Source: Brevundimonas nasdae
GTDB lineage: Bacteria > Pseudomonadota > Alphaproteobacteria > Caulobacterales > Caulobacteraceae
Length of the DNA: 64,000 bases
NCBI RefSeq assembly: GCF_016654005.1
Contig: NZ_JAEPWN010000012.1
Coordinates: forward strand, 1-64,000
Direction of reading: 5' to 3'
Shown here: positions 8,479 through 16,941 of the stretch, piece by piece
Layout: the number at the start of each line of letters is the position of its first letter
Position numbering within the stretch: the stretch's first letter is position 1
The notes under the pieces: generated by a model
The model's database searches: none
What the model was told of the DNA's origin: nothing
What the model saw: the letters and a program-made list of their open reading frames with translations, nothing else
Translations under genes and position numbers: made by a program

Positions 8479-9615
8479 ATGATGGGATCGCGGTACGCTA
8501 TGAAATGGATGGCGGTGGCGGGCATGGCGGCGCTTGTCGCCTCGTGCGGACGCGGTGAAGCCAGCAAGGACGCCCCGACGGGGGGCCAGTCGGCCGATGC
8601 GCCTGTCGCTTCTGCGCCGGACGCCGGACCGACGATCACCCTGGCCAGCCGCCCCGAGAGCAAGAGCTTCCGCGACTGGAAGGTGACCTGCGACAATGGC
8701 GCAACCTGCGCCGCCGTCGCCCCCTCGGTCGAGGAGGCCCAGGGCTGGCTGAGCGTTGAGATGGCGCCCGAGACAGCGGCGGTTCCCAAGATTCTGGTCG
8801 GCGTCTGGCTGGACAACACCGACAACACCAGCCGTGCAACCCCCGTCACCCTGACCATCGACGGACGCAGCTTCCGCACTGAACCGGTGACCGACGCCGA
8901 CATTCCAACGGCCCGCGTGGTCGTCGCCGACGCCCTGAACGCCGTGCGCGCCCTGGCGTCGGGCAAGGTCGCAACCGCCAGGGCGGCAGGTGAAACAGTG
9001 CCTATTTCGCTGACCGGCGCTTCGGCCTCGCTGTTGTGGATTGATGATCGTCAGGGCCGCCTGGATACGCCCAACGCCCTGATCCGGGTCGGCCAGCGCG
9101 TCGCCTCCGTCCAGGGTCCGGCCATACCCGTGATCACCCCTGCCCCCGCCATCGCTCAGGGACAGTTGGGCGGCGACAATCAGGTTCTGCCCAAGTCCAT
9201 CGAAATCCTGCCCGCCGTCCGCGAATGCCGCAGTGAAAACTCGGGCGGCGGCGACGTCATCTCGGCCAAGCTGGGTCCGCAGCAGGAGCTGTGGGGCGTG
9301 CCGTGCGGGTCAGGCGCCTATAACTTCACCAGCAACCTCTACATCACCGGACCAAACGGCCAGAACCCGGTCGCGGCCCGCCTGCCCCAGGCCGACGGCA
9401 CGACGTCCAACGAAGTGATCAACGGCTTCTACAATGCCGACAAACGCGAACTGGTCGCCTTCGCCAAGGGGCGGGGCATCGGCGACTGCGGCATCGCCCA
9501 GACCTGGGTCTGGACAGGGCGCAGTTTCGCCCTGGCGCTGGAACAGTCGATGGACAGCTGCAACGGCGTGCCGCCGGATCAATGGCCGATCAGCTACCGC
9601 GCCAAGGTGCAGTGA
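8479..9615 (+). CDS. DUF1176 family lipoprotein
   Basis: A 378-residue exported protein. The N-terminus (MKWMAVAGMAALVASCGRG) is a lipoprotein signal with the lipobox VASC, so the mature protein should be anchored to a membrane facing the periplasm. The body fits DUF1176: KSFRDWKVTCDNGATCAAV with paired cysteines, then a second domain with ECR..., PCGSGAYN and GDCGIAQTW. The start at 8479 follows GAGGGG; ATG codons at 8482 and 8500 are equally possible. The upstream extension to 8422 overlaps the 44-residue ORF and is unlikely. Function unknown. Confidence 0.8.
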   Translation: MMGSRYAMKWMAVAGMAALVASCGRGEASKDAPTGGQSADAPVASAPDAGPTITLASRPESKSFRDWKVTCDNGATCAAVAPSVEEAQGWLSVEMAPETAAVPKILVGVWLDNTDNTSRATPVTLTIDGRSFRTEPVTDADIPTARVVVADALNAVRALASGKVATARAAGETVPISLTGASASLLWIDDRQGRLDTPNALIRVGQRVASVQGPAIPVITPAPAIAQGQLGGDNQVLPKSIEILPAVRECRSENSGGGDVISAKLGPQQELWGVPCGSGAYNFTSNLYITGPNGQNPVAARLPQADGTTSNEVINGFYNADKRELVAFAKGRGIGDCGIAQTWVWTGRSFALALEQSMDSCNGVPPDQWPISYRAKVQ

Positions 9616-9630
9616 CAAACAAGGATCATC

Positions 9631-9657
9631 AGCCCCGCCGCCTGACGCAGCGGGGCT
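9631..9657. terminator. Hairpin between convergent genes
   Basis: AGCCCCGC (9631-9638) pairs with GCGGGGCT (9650-9657). It lies between the DUF1176 gene and the minus-strand DUF885 gene. No T-run, so termination strength is uncertain. Confidence 0.5.
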
Positions 9658-9673
9658 GACGGCTGCGGGCGGA

Positions 9674-11470
9674 TCAGGCCCGGCGGCTCATGACCTGTTC
9701 AAGCACCGCCAGCGGCAGGGAGCCGTTCTCCAGCACCGCGTCATGGAAGGCGCGCAGGTCGAAACCGGGCTTGGCCTCAGCTTCCTTGCGAAGACGGGCG
9801 ATCACGGTGTGGCCGACCTTGTAGGCGCAGGCCTGACCCGGCCAGACCGAATAGCGGTTGATCTCGCTGTTCGAGGCGTCCAGCGGCTTGGCGCCCGAGG
9901 CCGCCATGTACTGAACGGCCTGTTCACGGCTCCAACGCTCAGAGTGGATGCCGGTGTCGACCACCAGACGCACCGCCCGGAACAGATAGGACATCAGGAA
10001 GCCGACGCGGCCCAGCGGATTGGCCGCATAGACGTCCAGATCATTGGCGGCGACCGCCTCGGCATACAGGGCCCAGCCTTCATTATAGGCCGAGAATCCG
10101 CCCGCCCGGCGCCATTGCGGCAGTTCACCGGACTCGCGCTGCAGCGCGACCTGCAGATGGTGGCCCGGCGAGGCCTCGTGATAGGTCAGGGTGGGCAGGG
10201 CGAACTTCGGCCAGTTCCCGCTGTCGCGCAGGTTGATGTAATAGGCGCCCGGACGCGACCCATCCAGCGGCGGCCCCTGATAGTATCCGCCCGGCGCGCC
10301 CGACTGGATCGACACCGGCACGCGCCGGATCTCGACATGGGATTTCGGCAGGCGGCCGAACACCTGCGGCAGCTTCGGGTCCAGATCGGCGACCAGCTGG
10401 TTCAGCCAGGCCAGCAGCTCCTCCTTGCCTGCATCGGTGTTGGCGAACAGCTGGGCCGGTTCTTTGTTCAAGGCCTGAATGCGTTCGCCCACCGTCCCCT
10501 GCGTATAGCCCTGCGCCTTCAGGATGGCGTCGATCTCGGCGCTGATTTCGGCGACCTGTTCGCGGCCCAATGCATGGATTTCTTTGGCGGTCAGGGTCGT
10601 GGTCGTATTGGCCTTCAGACCGGCGGCGTAGAAGGCCTCCCCGTCCGGCAGGCGCCAGACGCCCGCGTCATGCACCGCCTGCGGACGCAGGGCCTCGATG
10701 GCGGCCACCTGACGGGCCAGGGCGGGCTTGACCTTCTGATCGACGATGGCGACGCCGCGCGCCTCATAACCCGACAGGTTCAGCGCGCCGGTCTTGCGCG
10801 CCAGCGACTTGATCATGGCCATGTCGGCGGGGGAGGCGTCGCGCAGGGTGCGGATCTGCGGCAGCATCCGGTCGATGATGAAGTCGGGCGGGATCACGCC
10901 CAGACCGGCGTCCTCGCGGATCTTGGCCGTCTCGCCGTCCAGAACGCCTGCGAAGGCCTCCAGACGCGACAGGAAGGCGTCAGCGCCCGCCGCATCATCA
11001 ATCCGGTGCTGGTTGTCCAGGAAGTCCGGCACGCTGAAATAGGAGCCTGACAGTTGGGTCACCACATAGGGCGACGGACGGCCTGGTCCGGCCCCATAGG
11101 CGAAGCGCGACGTCTGGGCCGCCGTTTCGCGGCCGAAAGAGGCGATCGCATAGTTCAGGGCGCCCGCCTGCGACAGGCCTGATTGGTCAAAGGCGCGCAG
11201 CTGCTCCCAGCGGCTGACGGCCTTCTGACGATCCTTGCGGATGGCGTCAGGTCCCGCCTCGCTCAGCTTGCTGGACAGTCCCGCGCGTGCGCCCTTGTCC
11301 AGCCCCAGGCTGGTGGCGTGTTCGGGGCTTTCGTCGATGTCCGCCTCGAACCAGCCGTCCAGCAGGGCGTTCAGGCGCCCATCGGCGTCGGTGGAAGCGG
11401 CCTGGGCCAGGGTCGGCGCGACCGCAGCCGTGGCGGCGGCGGTCAGCAGAAGGCGGCGACGATCAATCAT
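9674..11470 (-). CDS. DUF885 family putative metallohydrolase, copy 1
   Basis: A 598-residue exported protein. The N-terminus MIDRRRLLLTAAATAAVAPTLAQA resembles a Tat signal with twin arginines and AQA cleavage. The DUF885 hallmark HEASPGHH occurs at residues 431-438, with the surrounding LPTLTYHEASPGHHLQ. It resembles a zinc-peptidase HExxxGHH arrangement, and a downstream ExW-type segment (YNEGWALYAE) could supply further ligands. Family members are annotated as putative lipoproteins or carboxypeptidase-like enzymes; the substrate is unknown. The adjacent gene on the same strand is a paralogue, and the intergenic gap is only 89 bp. Confidence 0.85.
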   Translation of the reverse strand: MIDRRRLLLTAAATAAVAPTLAQAASTDADGRLNALLDGWFEADIDESPEHATSLGLDKGARAGLSSKLSEAGPDAIRKDRQKAVSRWEQLRAFDQSGLSQAGALNYAIASFGRETAAQTSRFAYGAGPGRPSPYVVTQLSGSYFSVPDFLDNQHRIDDAAGADAFLSRLEAFAGVLDGETAKIREDAGLGVIPPDFIIDRMLPQIRTLRDASPADMAMIKSLARKTGALNLSGYEARGVAIVDQKVKPALARQVAAIEALRPQAVHDAGVWRLPDGEAFYAAGLKANTTTTLTAKEIHALGREQVAEISAEIDAILKAQGYTQGTVGERIQALNKEPAQLFANTDAGKEELLAWLNQLVADLDPKLPQVFGRLPKSHVEIRRVPVSIQSGAPGGYYQGPPLDGSRPGAYYINLRDSGNWPKFALPTLTYHEASPGHHLQVALQRESGELPQWRRAGGFSAYNEGWALYAEAVAANDLDVYAANPLGRVGFLMSYLFRAVRLVVDTGIHSERWSREQAVQYMAASGAKPLDASNSEINRYSVWPGQACAYKVGHTVIARLRKEAEAKPGFDLRAFHDAVLENGSLPLAVLEQVMSRRA

Positions 11471-11559
11471 TCGGTTACTCCCCCGAGCGGGCGCGTCACG
11501 CCGGACGCCTCCCCATAAACAACACTCAGACCGGCGCGCCTGCAGACATCAGCGCCGGA

Positions 11560-13392
11560 TCAGGCCTGGGTCGCGACCCAGCCGTCCACGATCCGCTCCA
11601 GCACCGACAGGGGAACCCCGCCCGCCGCCAGAGCCGTGTCATGGAAACCCTTGATGTCGAAGCGCGGCCCCAGCGCGGTCTTGGCCTTTTCGCGCAGACG
11701 GACCCATTCGTTGTGGCCGACCTTGTAGGCGCAGGCCTGGCCGGGCCAGCCGCAGTAGCGTTCGACCTCGGACGTCGCCGCCCCTTCCTGATCGCCATAG
11801 GCCTCCATCATGTAGCGGATGCCCTGTTCACGGCTCCAGCCCTTGGAGTGGATGCCGGTGTCGACGACCAGACGGGCCGAGCGGAACATCAGCGACTGCA
11901 GATAGCCGATCTGCCCCAACGGATCATGCTCATAGGCGCCCAGTTCATCGGCCAGCTGCTCGGCGTACAGGCCCCAGCCCTCGACATAGCTGGAGAAGCC
12001 CAGAAGGTTCATCAGCATCGGCGCCGACGGGCTCTCCTGCTGAAGGCTGATCTGCAGATGGTGGCCGGGCGAGGCCTCGTGGTAGGTCAGGGTCGGCAGG
12101 CTCCACGACGGCCATTCCGACGTGTCCTTCAGATTGATCCAGTAGATGCCGGGCCGCGTCCCATCCAGGCTGGCGGAGTTGTAATAGCCCATCGGGGCGC
12201 CGGCCTCGATCTCGGGCGGGACGCGCTTGATTTCGACCGGGGCCTTGGGCAGGCGGCCGAAGGCGCGCGGCAGGCGGCCCTGCATGTCGGCCATCTGGGC
12301 GTTGAGCTTGGCGATCAGCTCCGCCTTGCCTGCATCCGTGTTGGGATAGACGTATTTCGGGTCATCCCCCAGCGCCTTGATCCGCTCGGCGACCGATCCC
12401 TGCGTCAGGCCCTGTGCCTTCAGCAAGACGTCCGCGCGGCCGGTCAGATTGGCCATCTGCTCCAGGCCGGTGCGGTGAATCTCGTCCGCTGTCAGACGCG
12501 TGGTGGTGATGTAGTGCAGGCTGTTGGCGTAATACTGATCGCCCTGCGGCAGGCGGCGTACAGACGCCTCGTGCGTGGCGCCCGGCAGGGCCGCCTTCAG
12601 CACCGCGTTCTGCGCGGCCAGGGCCGGATAGACCTGTTCGGTCAGCAGCCGCTCGACCTCGGCGCCCCAGTTTCCGCTCAAACCCTTGGCCTGGGCGCGG
12701 TCGATGACCGAGCGCGTGATGGGCGAGGCGGAGGCGGCGGTGGCCAGCATGCCTTCCTGTTGGCGCACGGCCTTGGCCAGGATGAAGTCGGGCGGCACGA
12801 CGCCCAGGGCGTATTCTTCCTTCAGGCGGTCCGTCTCGGCGCGGAAGACATCGGACAAAACCCGCACGCGCGCCACATAGGCGTCGGCGTCGGCGGCCGT
12901 CTCAATGGTGTGCTGATTACCCAGGAAATCCGGCGCCGACTGATATGTGCCGCCCTGCTGGCTGACGCGGTAGGGATTGGGCCAGCCGCCCTGGCCATAC
13001 GGAATGTCGAAGGTGGCGATGACGGCGTCGAGATTGGCGGTCAGGCTGTCGTAATAGAGCCCGTCTTGCGCCTGCATCGCGGACCGGTTCATGCCCGCCA
13101 GCTGGGCGCGCTGGGCGCGGAAAAAGGCGCGCTGGCCTTCTTCTTCTGCGCGGGTCGGTATGGTCAGCTTCGACTTGGCGGCGGCGCGCGCGCCCTTGTC
13201 CAGGCCGAAGGCGGTCACGGTTTCGGGGCTCAGATCCAGCGTCTCTTCGAACGCCTTGTCCATGAATGCCCGCAGGGTCTCGCCTGCGGCGTTCGTTGCC
13301 GGCGCCATAACCTGAGCGAAGGCGGCGTCGCCAAGGGCGGCCAGGCCTGCGCCTGCGGCGGCGGATTGGAGAAGGCGACGACGATCCAACAT
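11560..13392 (-). CDS. DUF885 family putative metallohydrolase, copy 2
   Basis: A 610-residue paralogue of the downstream gene. It has a Tat-like signal (MLDRRRLLQSAAAGAGLAALGDAAFA), the same colinear architecture, and HEASPGHH at residues 438-445. A VEGWGLYAEQLADELG segment follows, and the C-terminus is conserved (YCGWPGQACAYKVGH). It is the first gene of the pair and is transcribed away from the acyl-CoA synthetase gene. The duplicate pair suggests specialisation of two secreted hydrolases, possibly for peptides; that is inference from the metal motif only. Confidence 0.85.
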   Translation of the reverse strand: MLDRRRLLQSAAAGAGLAALGDAAFAQVMAPATNAAGETLRAFMDKAFEETLDLSPETVTAFGLDKGARAAAKSKLTIPTRAEEEGQRAFFRAQRAQLAGMNRSAMQAQDGLYYDSLTANLDAVIATFDIPYGQGGWPNPYRVSQQGGTYQSAPDFLGNQHTIETAADADAYVARVRVLSDVFRAETDRLKEEYALGVVPPDFILAKAVRQQEGMLATAASASPITRSVIDRAQAKGLSGNWGAEVERLLTEQVYPALAAQNAVLKAALPGATHEASVRRLPQGDQYYANSLHYITTTRLTADEIHRTGLEQMANLTGRADVLLKAQGLTQGSVAERIKALGDDPKYVYPNTDAGKAELIAKLNAQMADMQGRLPRAFGRLPKAPVEIKRVPPEIEAGAPMGYYNSASLDGTRPGIYWINLKDTSEWPSWSLPTLTYHEASPGHHLQISLQQESPSAPMLMNLLGFSSYVEGWGLYAEQLADELGAYEHDPLGQIGYLQSLMFRSARLVVDTGIHSKGWSREQGIRYMMEAYGDQEGAATSEVERYCGWPGQACAYKVGHNEWVRLREKAKTALGPRFDIKGFHDTALAAGGVPLSVLERIVDGWVATQA

Positions 13393-13670
13393 GAATATTC
13401 CCCCTTATTTGCATGGACAATGAAACCGCTCGCCGTCGCGGAGCAAGTTAAAACGCCGCCAACCCGCGCGCCGGAGCGCCCAGGCCTGCGCGATCCGCCA
13501 CACTGCGACGATAGGAGCGAGAAAAACAGCGCTCGGCCTCTGGATTTCCCCGGCGTCAACGGAACAAATGGAAATCCCCAGAAGGATTGTGTCCAACGCA
13601 GTTGCCGAAGGGGACGCGTTCGTCCATCACCGGGCGTCTCGCCAGCACAGAGACGGGAGCATCGAAGAGC

Positions 13671-15473
13671 ATGGGATTGGTCGCGAATATTCGTCGGGAT
13701 GTGCGGTTCGCGCGTGGCCTGTTCCGCCTTTTGAAGCGCATCAAGCCGATCGAACTCGATAGCGACGTGCTGCTGTGCGACGACTTCGAAGAGGCTGTCG
13801 ACAAGTTCGCCGACAACATCGCCGTCGAGGACGAACGCCGCAGCCTGACCTATCGCGAGCTGGACAACATGGCCAACCGGTTCGGCCATTGGGCCAAGGG
13901 CCGGGGTCTGCGCCGCAACGACACCATCGCCCTGATGATGACCAACCGGGTCGAATATCTGGCGGCGTGGCTCGGCTTCTCCAAGGTCGGCATCTCGACG
14001 GCACTGATCAACACCAATCTGACCGGCGAGGGCCTGGCCCACTGCCTGGCCATCTCGGGCGCCTTCCAGGTGGTCGCCGACGAGGACTGCTGGCGTCAGG
14101 TCGAGGACGCCCGCGCCCTGGTGCCGCACAACCTCATGCTCTGGGTCATGGGCCTGACCGAGGCTGACGAGTCCAGCGAGCGCCGCGGTCTGGACAAGCC
14201 GGTGCGCGGCGGTTCGTCGGTGCGCCCGACCCGCTCGGCGCGCGAAGGACTGACCAATCGCGACACCGCCCTGTTCATCTACACCTCTGGCACCACCGGC
14301 CTGCCCAAGGCGGCGCGCATCCCGCACTCGCGCGCCCGGACCTATATGCGCGCCTTTGCCGGCGCCACGCGCTCCACGCCCACGGACCGCATCTATGACT
14401 GCCTGCCGCTGTACCATTCGACCGGCGGTCTGGTCGGCGTCGGCGCGGCCCTGCTGAACGGCGGGCGGCTGATCATCCGCAAGAAGTTCTCGGCCACCAA
14501 TTTCTGGCCCGACGTGAAGGCGTCCGGCGCCACCATGTTCGTCTATATCGGCGAACTGTGCCGTTACCTGACCGCCGCGCCGCACAATGAGGACGAGACC
14601 AAGCACAAGCTGAAGCTGGCCTTCGGCAATGGCCTGCGCTCCGACGTCTGGCCCGAATTCCAGAGCCGTTTCAAGATCCCCGAGATCCTGGAATTCTACG
14701 GCTCGACCGAGGGCAATGTGTCCCTGTTCAACTTCGACGGCAAACAGGGCGCCATCGGCCGGGTGCCCAGCTATCTGAAGAAGCAGATCAACATCCGTCT
14801 GGTCCAGTTCGACGTCGACACCGAACAGCCCATTCGCGGCCCCGACGGCCTGTGCCGTCTGGCGCGCGTCGGCGAAGTCGGCGAGGCCATCGGCGAGATC
14901 GGCAACGACATCCGTCACGACTTCTCCGGCTATGCCGACAAGGCCGCCTCGCAGAAGAAGATCCTGACCGACGTGTTCAAGAAGGGCGACCGCTGGTTCC
15001 GCACCGGCGACCTGATGAAGCAGGACAGCGAAGGCTATTTCTACTTCGTGGACCGGATGGGCGACACCTTCCGTTGGAAAGGCGAAAACGTCTCCACCTC
15101 CGAGGTCGAACAGGTGCTGATGACGGCGCCGGGCGTCGAGACGGCCATCGTCTATGGCGTGCCGGTGCCCGGCCAGGACGGCAAGGCCGGGATGGCGGCC
15201 CTGGTGGTGGACGGCAAGTTCGACGCCAAGACCTTCTCCGACCATGTCGAGAGCAAGCTGCCGGGCTATGCCCAGCCGGTGTTCGTGCGTCTGATGAAGG
15301 CGGTCGAGACGACCGGGACCTTCAAGTTCAGAAAGGCCGACCTGGTCGCAGACGGCTTCGACCCGGAAAAGGCGGGCGCGGCGACCCTGTATGTGCGCGG
15401 CGGCAAGTCCGGCTATCAGAAGCTGACGCCTGCGGCGCGCGAGGCGATCCTGAACGGCGAAGGCCGCATCTGA
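13671..15473 (+). CDS. Long-chain acyl-CoA synthetase (FATP/VLACS-type)
   Basis: A 600-residue member of the AMP-forming acyl-CoA synthetase superfamily, activating fatty acids with ATP and CoA. The P-loop-like motif YTSGTTGLPKAARIPHSR begins at residue 204. The A5 motif is EFYGSTEGN, and A8 is the DRMGDTFRWKGENVSTSEVE segment. That segment and the absence of an N-terminal FadD-type extension point to the very-long-chain (FATP/FadD6) subgroup. I used the ATG at 13671 (MGLVANIRRD), since residues before it are not family-like. The real ribosome binding site is weak (GAAGAG). It is divergent from the DUF885 pair with a 278-bp spacer in which I see no other gene. Confidence 0.9.
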   Translation: MGLVANIRRDVRFARGLFRLLKRIKPIELDSDVLLCDDFEEAVDKFADNIAVEDERRSLTYRELDNMANRFGHWAKGRGLRRNDTIALMMTNRVEYLAAWLGFSKVGISTALINTNLTGEGLAHCLAISGAFQVVADEDCWRQVEDARALVPHNLMLWVMGLTEADESSERRGLDKPVRGGSSVRPTRSAREGLTNRDTALFIYTSGTTGLPKAARIPHSRARTYMRAFAGATRSTPTDRIYDCLPLYHSTGGLVGVGAALLNGGRLIIRKKFSATNFWPDVKASGATMFVYIGELCRYLTAAPHNEDETKHKLKLAFGNGLRSDVWPEFQSRFKIPEILEFYGSTEGNVSLFNFDGKQGAIGRVPSYLKKQINIRLVQFDVDTEQPIRGPDGLCRLARVGEVGEAIGEIGNDIRHDFSGYADKAASQKKILTDVFKKGDRWFRTGDLMKQDSEGYFYFVDRMGDTFRWKGENVSTSEVEQVLMTAPGVETAIVYGVPVPGQDGKAGMAALVVDGKFDAKTFSDHVESKLPGYAQPVFVRLMKAVETTGTFKFRKADLVADGFDPEKAGAATLYVRGGKSGYQKLTPAAREAILNGEGRI

Positions 15474-15488
15474 TCCTGTGACGATGAG

Positions 15489-15514
15489 AGACGGCGTTCG
15501 CGAAACGCCGTCTT
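15489..15514 (+). terminator. Terminator after the acyl-CoA synthetase gene
   Basis: AGACGGCGTT (15489-15498) pairs with AACGCCGTCT (15504-15513); a short TT tail follows. It lies 15 nt after the stop codon. Confidence 0.7.
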
Positions 15515-15565
15515 AATCATTAATCGCCATGCTTCACGCCTCTCGCGTGAGGATCGCCCGCACCC

Positions 15566-16432
15566 ATGTTTCAGATCATCGGCATCGTCATGCTGTTCGG
15601 CATGGTGTTCGGCAGCTACATCCTGGCGGGCGGCAAGTTCGGCGTCATCGCCCACGCCCTGCCGCATGAGTTCATGGCCATCGGCGGCGCCGGCGTCGCC
15701 GCCTTTCTGATCTCCAACAGCCTGCCGGTGATCAAGGCCTCCCTGGGGGGACTGGGCAAGACCTTCTCCGGCCCCAAGTGGAAGAAGCAGGACTACAAGG
15801 ACCTGCTGAGCCTGCTGTTCCAACTGACCAAGACCATGAAGTCCAAGGGCGTGGTGGCGCTGGAAAGCCATATCGAGAAGCCCAAGGAATCCACGATTTT
15901 CCAGAAGTACCCCAAGGTGCTGAAGGACCATTTCGCCGTCGACTTCATCTGCGACACCCTGCGGATGATGACCATGAACCTGGAAGATCCCCACCAGGTC
16001 GAGGATGCGATGGAGAAACAGCTCGAGAAACATCACCACGAGCATCTGGAGCCGGCCCACGCCCTGCAGAACCTGGCCGACGCCCTGCCCGCCCTGGGCA
16101 TCGTCGCCGCCGTCCTGGGCATCGTGAAGACCATGGGCTCCATCACCGAACCGCCGGAAATCCTGGGCGGCATGATCGGCGGCGCCCTGGTCGGCACCTT
16201 CCTAGGCGTCTTCCTGGCCTATGGGCTGGTCGGGCCGTTCGCGGCGCGGCTGAAGGCCATCGTCGATGAGGAAGCGGCCTATTACAAGATCATCCAGTCC
16301 GTGCTGGTCGCCCACCTGCACGGCAATGCGGCCCAGATCTCGGTCGAGATCGGTCGCGGCGATATCCCCTCGATCGCCCAGCCGTCCTTCGTCGAGATGG
16401 AAGAGACGCTGAACAACATCACCAACGACTGA
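15566..16432 (+). CDS. motA: Flagellar motor stator protein MotA
   Basis: A 288-residue inner-membrane protein that forms the proton channel with MotB and drives flagellar rotation. The order is typical: two N-terminal membrane segments (IIGIVMLFGMVFGSYILAGG and a second from about residue 35), a large cytoplasmic loop with the charged torque region, then two further segments (ALGIVAAVLGIVKTMG and GALVGTFLGVFLAYGLVGPF). A Pro follows at the MotB interface (ITEPPEILGG). There is no motB beside it, as in Caulobacter crescentus, where the two genes are unlinked. No strong ribosome binding site is visible. Confidence 0.95.
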   Translation: MFQIIGIVMLFGMVFGSYILAGGKFGVIAHALPHEFMAIGGAGVAAFLISNSLPVIKASLGGLGKTFSGPKWKKQDYKDLLSLLFQLTKTMKSKGVVALESHIEKPKESTIFQKYPKVLKDHFAVDFICDTLRMMTMNLEDPHQVEDAMEKQLEKHHHEHLEPAHALQNLADALPALGIVAAVLGIVKTMGSITEPPEILGGMIGGALVGTFLGVFLAYGLVGPFAARLKAIVDEEAAYYKIIQSVLVAHLHGNAAQISVEIGRGDIPSIAQPSFVEMEETLNNITND

Positions 16433-16557
16433 GCAGGCGGCCGGTCGTTTCATGCGGCTTCACGCCGCCGGGATTGCGGCTTGCGCCGTCGATCACGGCG
16501 GCCCTATCGTTTGGACAGAGGCTCCCGCCCTCGCGACATGCATACGGAGGATTTCCC

Positions 16558-16860
16558 ATGCGCATCACCGCCCTCATCACCGTTTCCGCCGCCGTTCTGG
16601 CCCTCGCCGCCTGTGGGAAGGGCGCGGACGAACACGCCGCCGCCGCCAAGCCCGCCAATGACGCGGTCGAGGCTGCGGGCGTCGCCGAGGACTCGGTTCT
16701 GACCACGGAACAGTCCGCCCAGGCCGCTGCTCAGGCCGCCGACCAGGCGGCGCAGGACGCCCACAGCGTCGACACCGCCGCCATGACGCCCCTGCCCAGC
16801 CAGACGGCCCCTGCTGCGGCCCCCGCCGCCCCTGCCGCAGCCCCCGCTGCCGCTCACTAA
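16558..16860 (+). CDS. Small Ala-rich lipoprotein
   Basis: A 100-residue protein with a lipoprotein signal (MRITALITVSAAVLALAACGKG, lipobox LAAC). A mature region follows composed almost wholly of Ala, Asp, Gln and Pro, ending in an (AAPAAP)-type tail. GGAGG lies at 16546-16550, which decides the start over the longer frame upstream. Low complexity gives no functional clue. It is monocistronic, with a strong terminator 30 nt downstream. Confidence 0.75.
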   Translation: MRITALITVSAAVLALAACGKGADEHAAAAKPANDAVEAAGVAEDSVLTTEQSAQAAAQAADQAAQDAHSVDTAAMTPLPSQTAPAAAPAAPAAAPAAAH

Positions 16861-16888
16861 ATCCAGACGGCCGATCGACGTCCGACAC

Positions 16889-16917
16889 GGGCCGCTCCGC
16901 AAGGGGCGGCCCTTTTT
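16889..16917 (+). terminator. Intrinsic terminator of the small lipoprotein gene
   Basis: A 10-bp GC stem (16889-16898 / 16903-16912, loop GCAA) followed directly by five T. Confidence 0.9.
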
Positions 16918-16941
16918 GCTGACGCGTGCTAGAGGGCGCGC

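Noticed and set aside
11287..13734. 815-codon plus-strand frame opposite the DUF885 genes
   Set aside because: Shadow of the two real minus-strand genes, which have signal peptides and a conserved metal motif.
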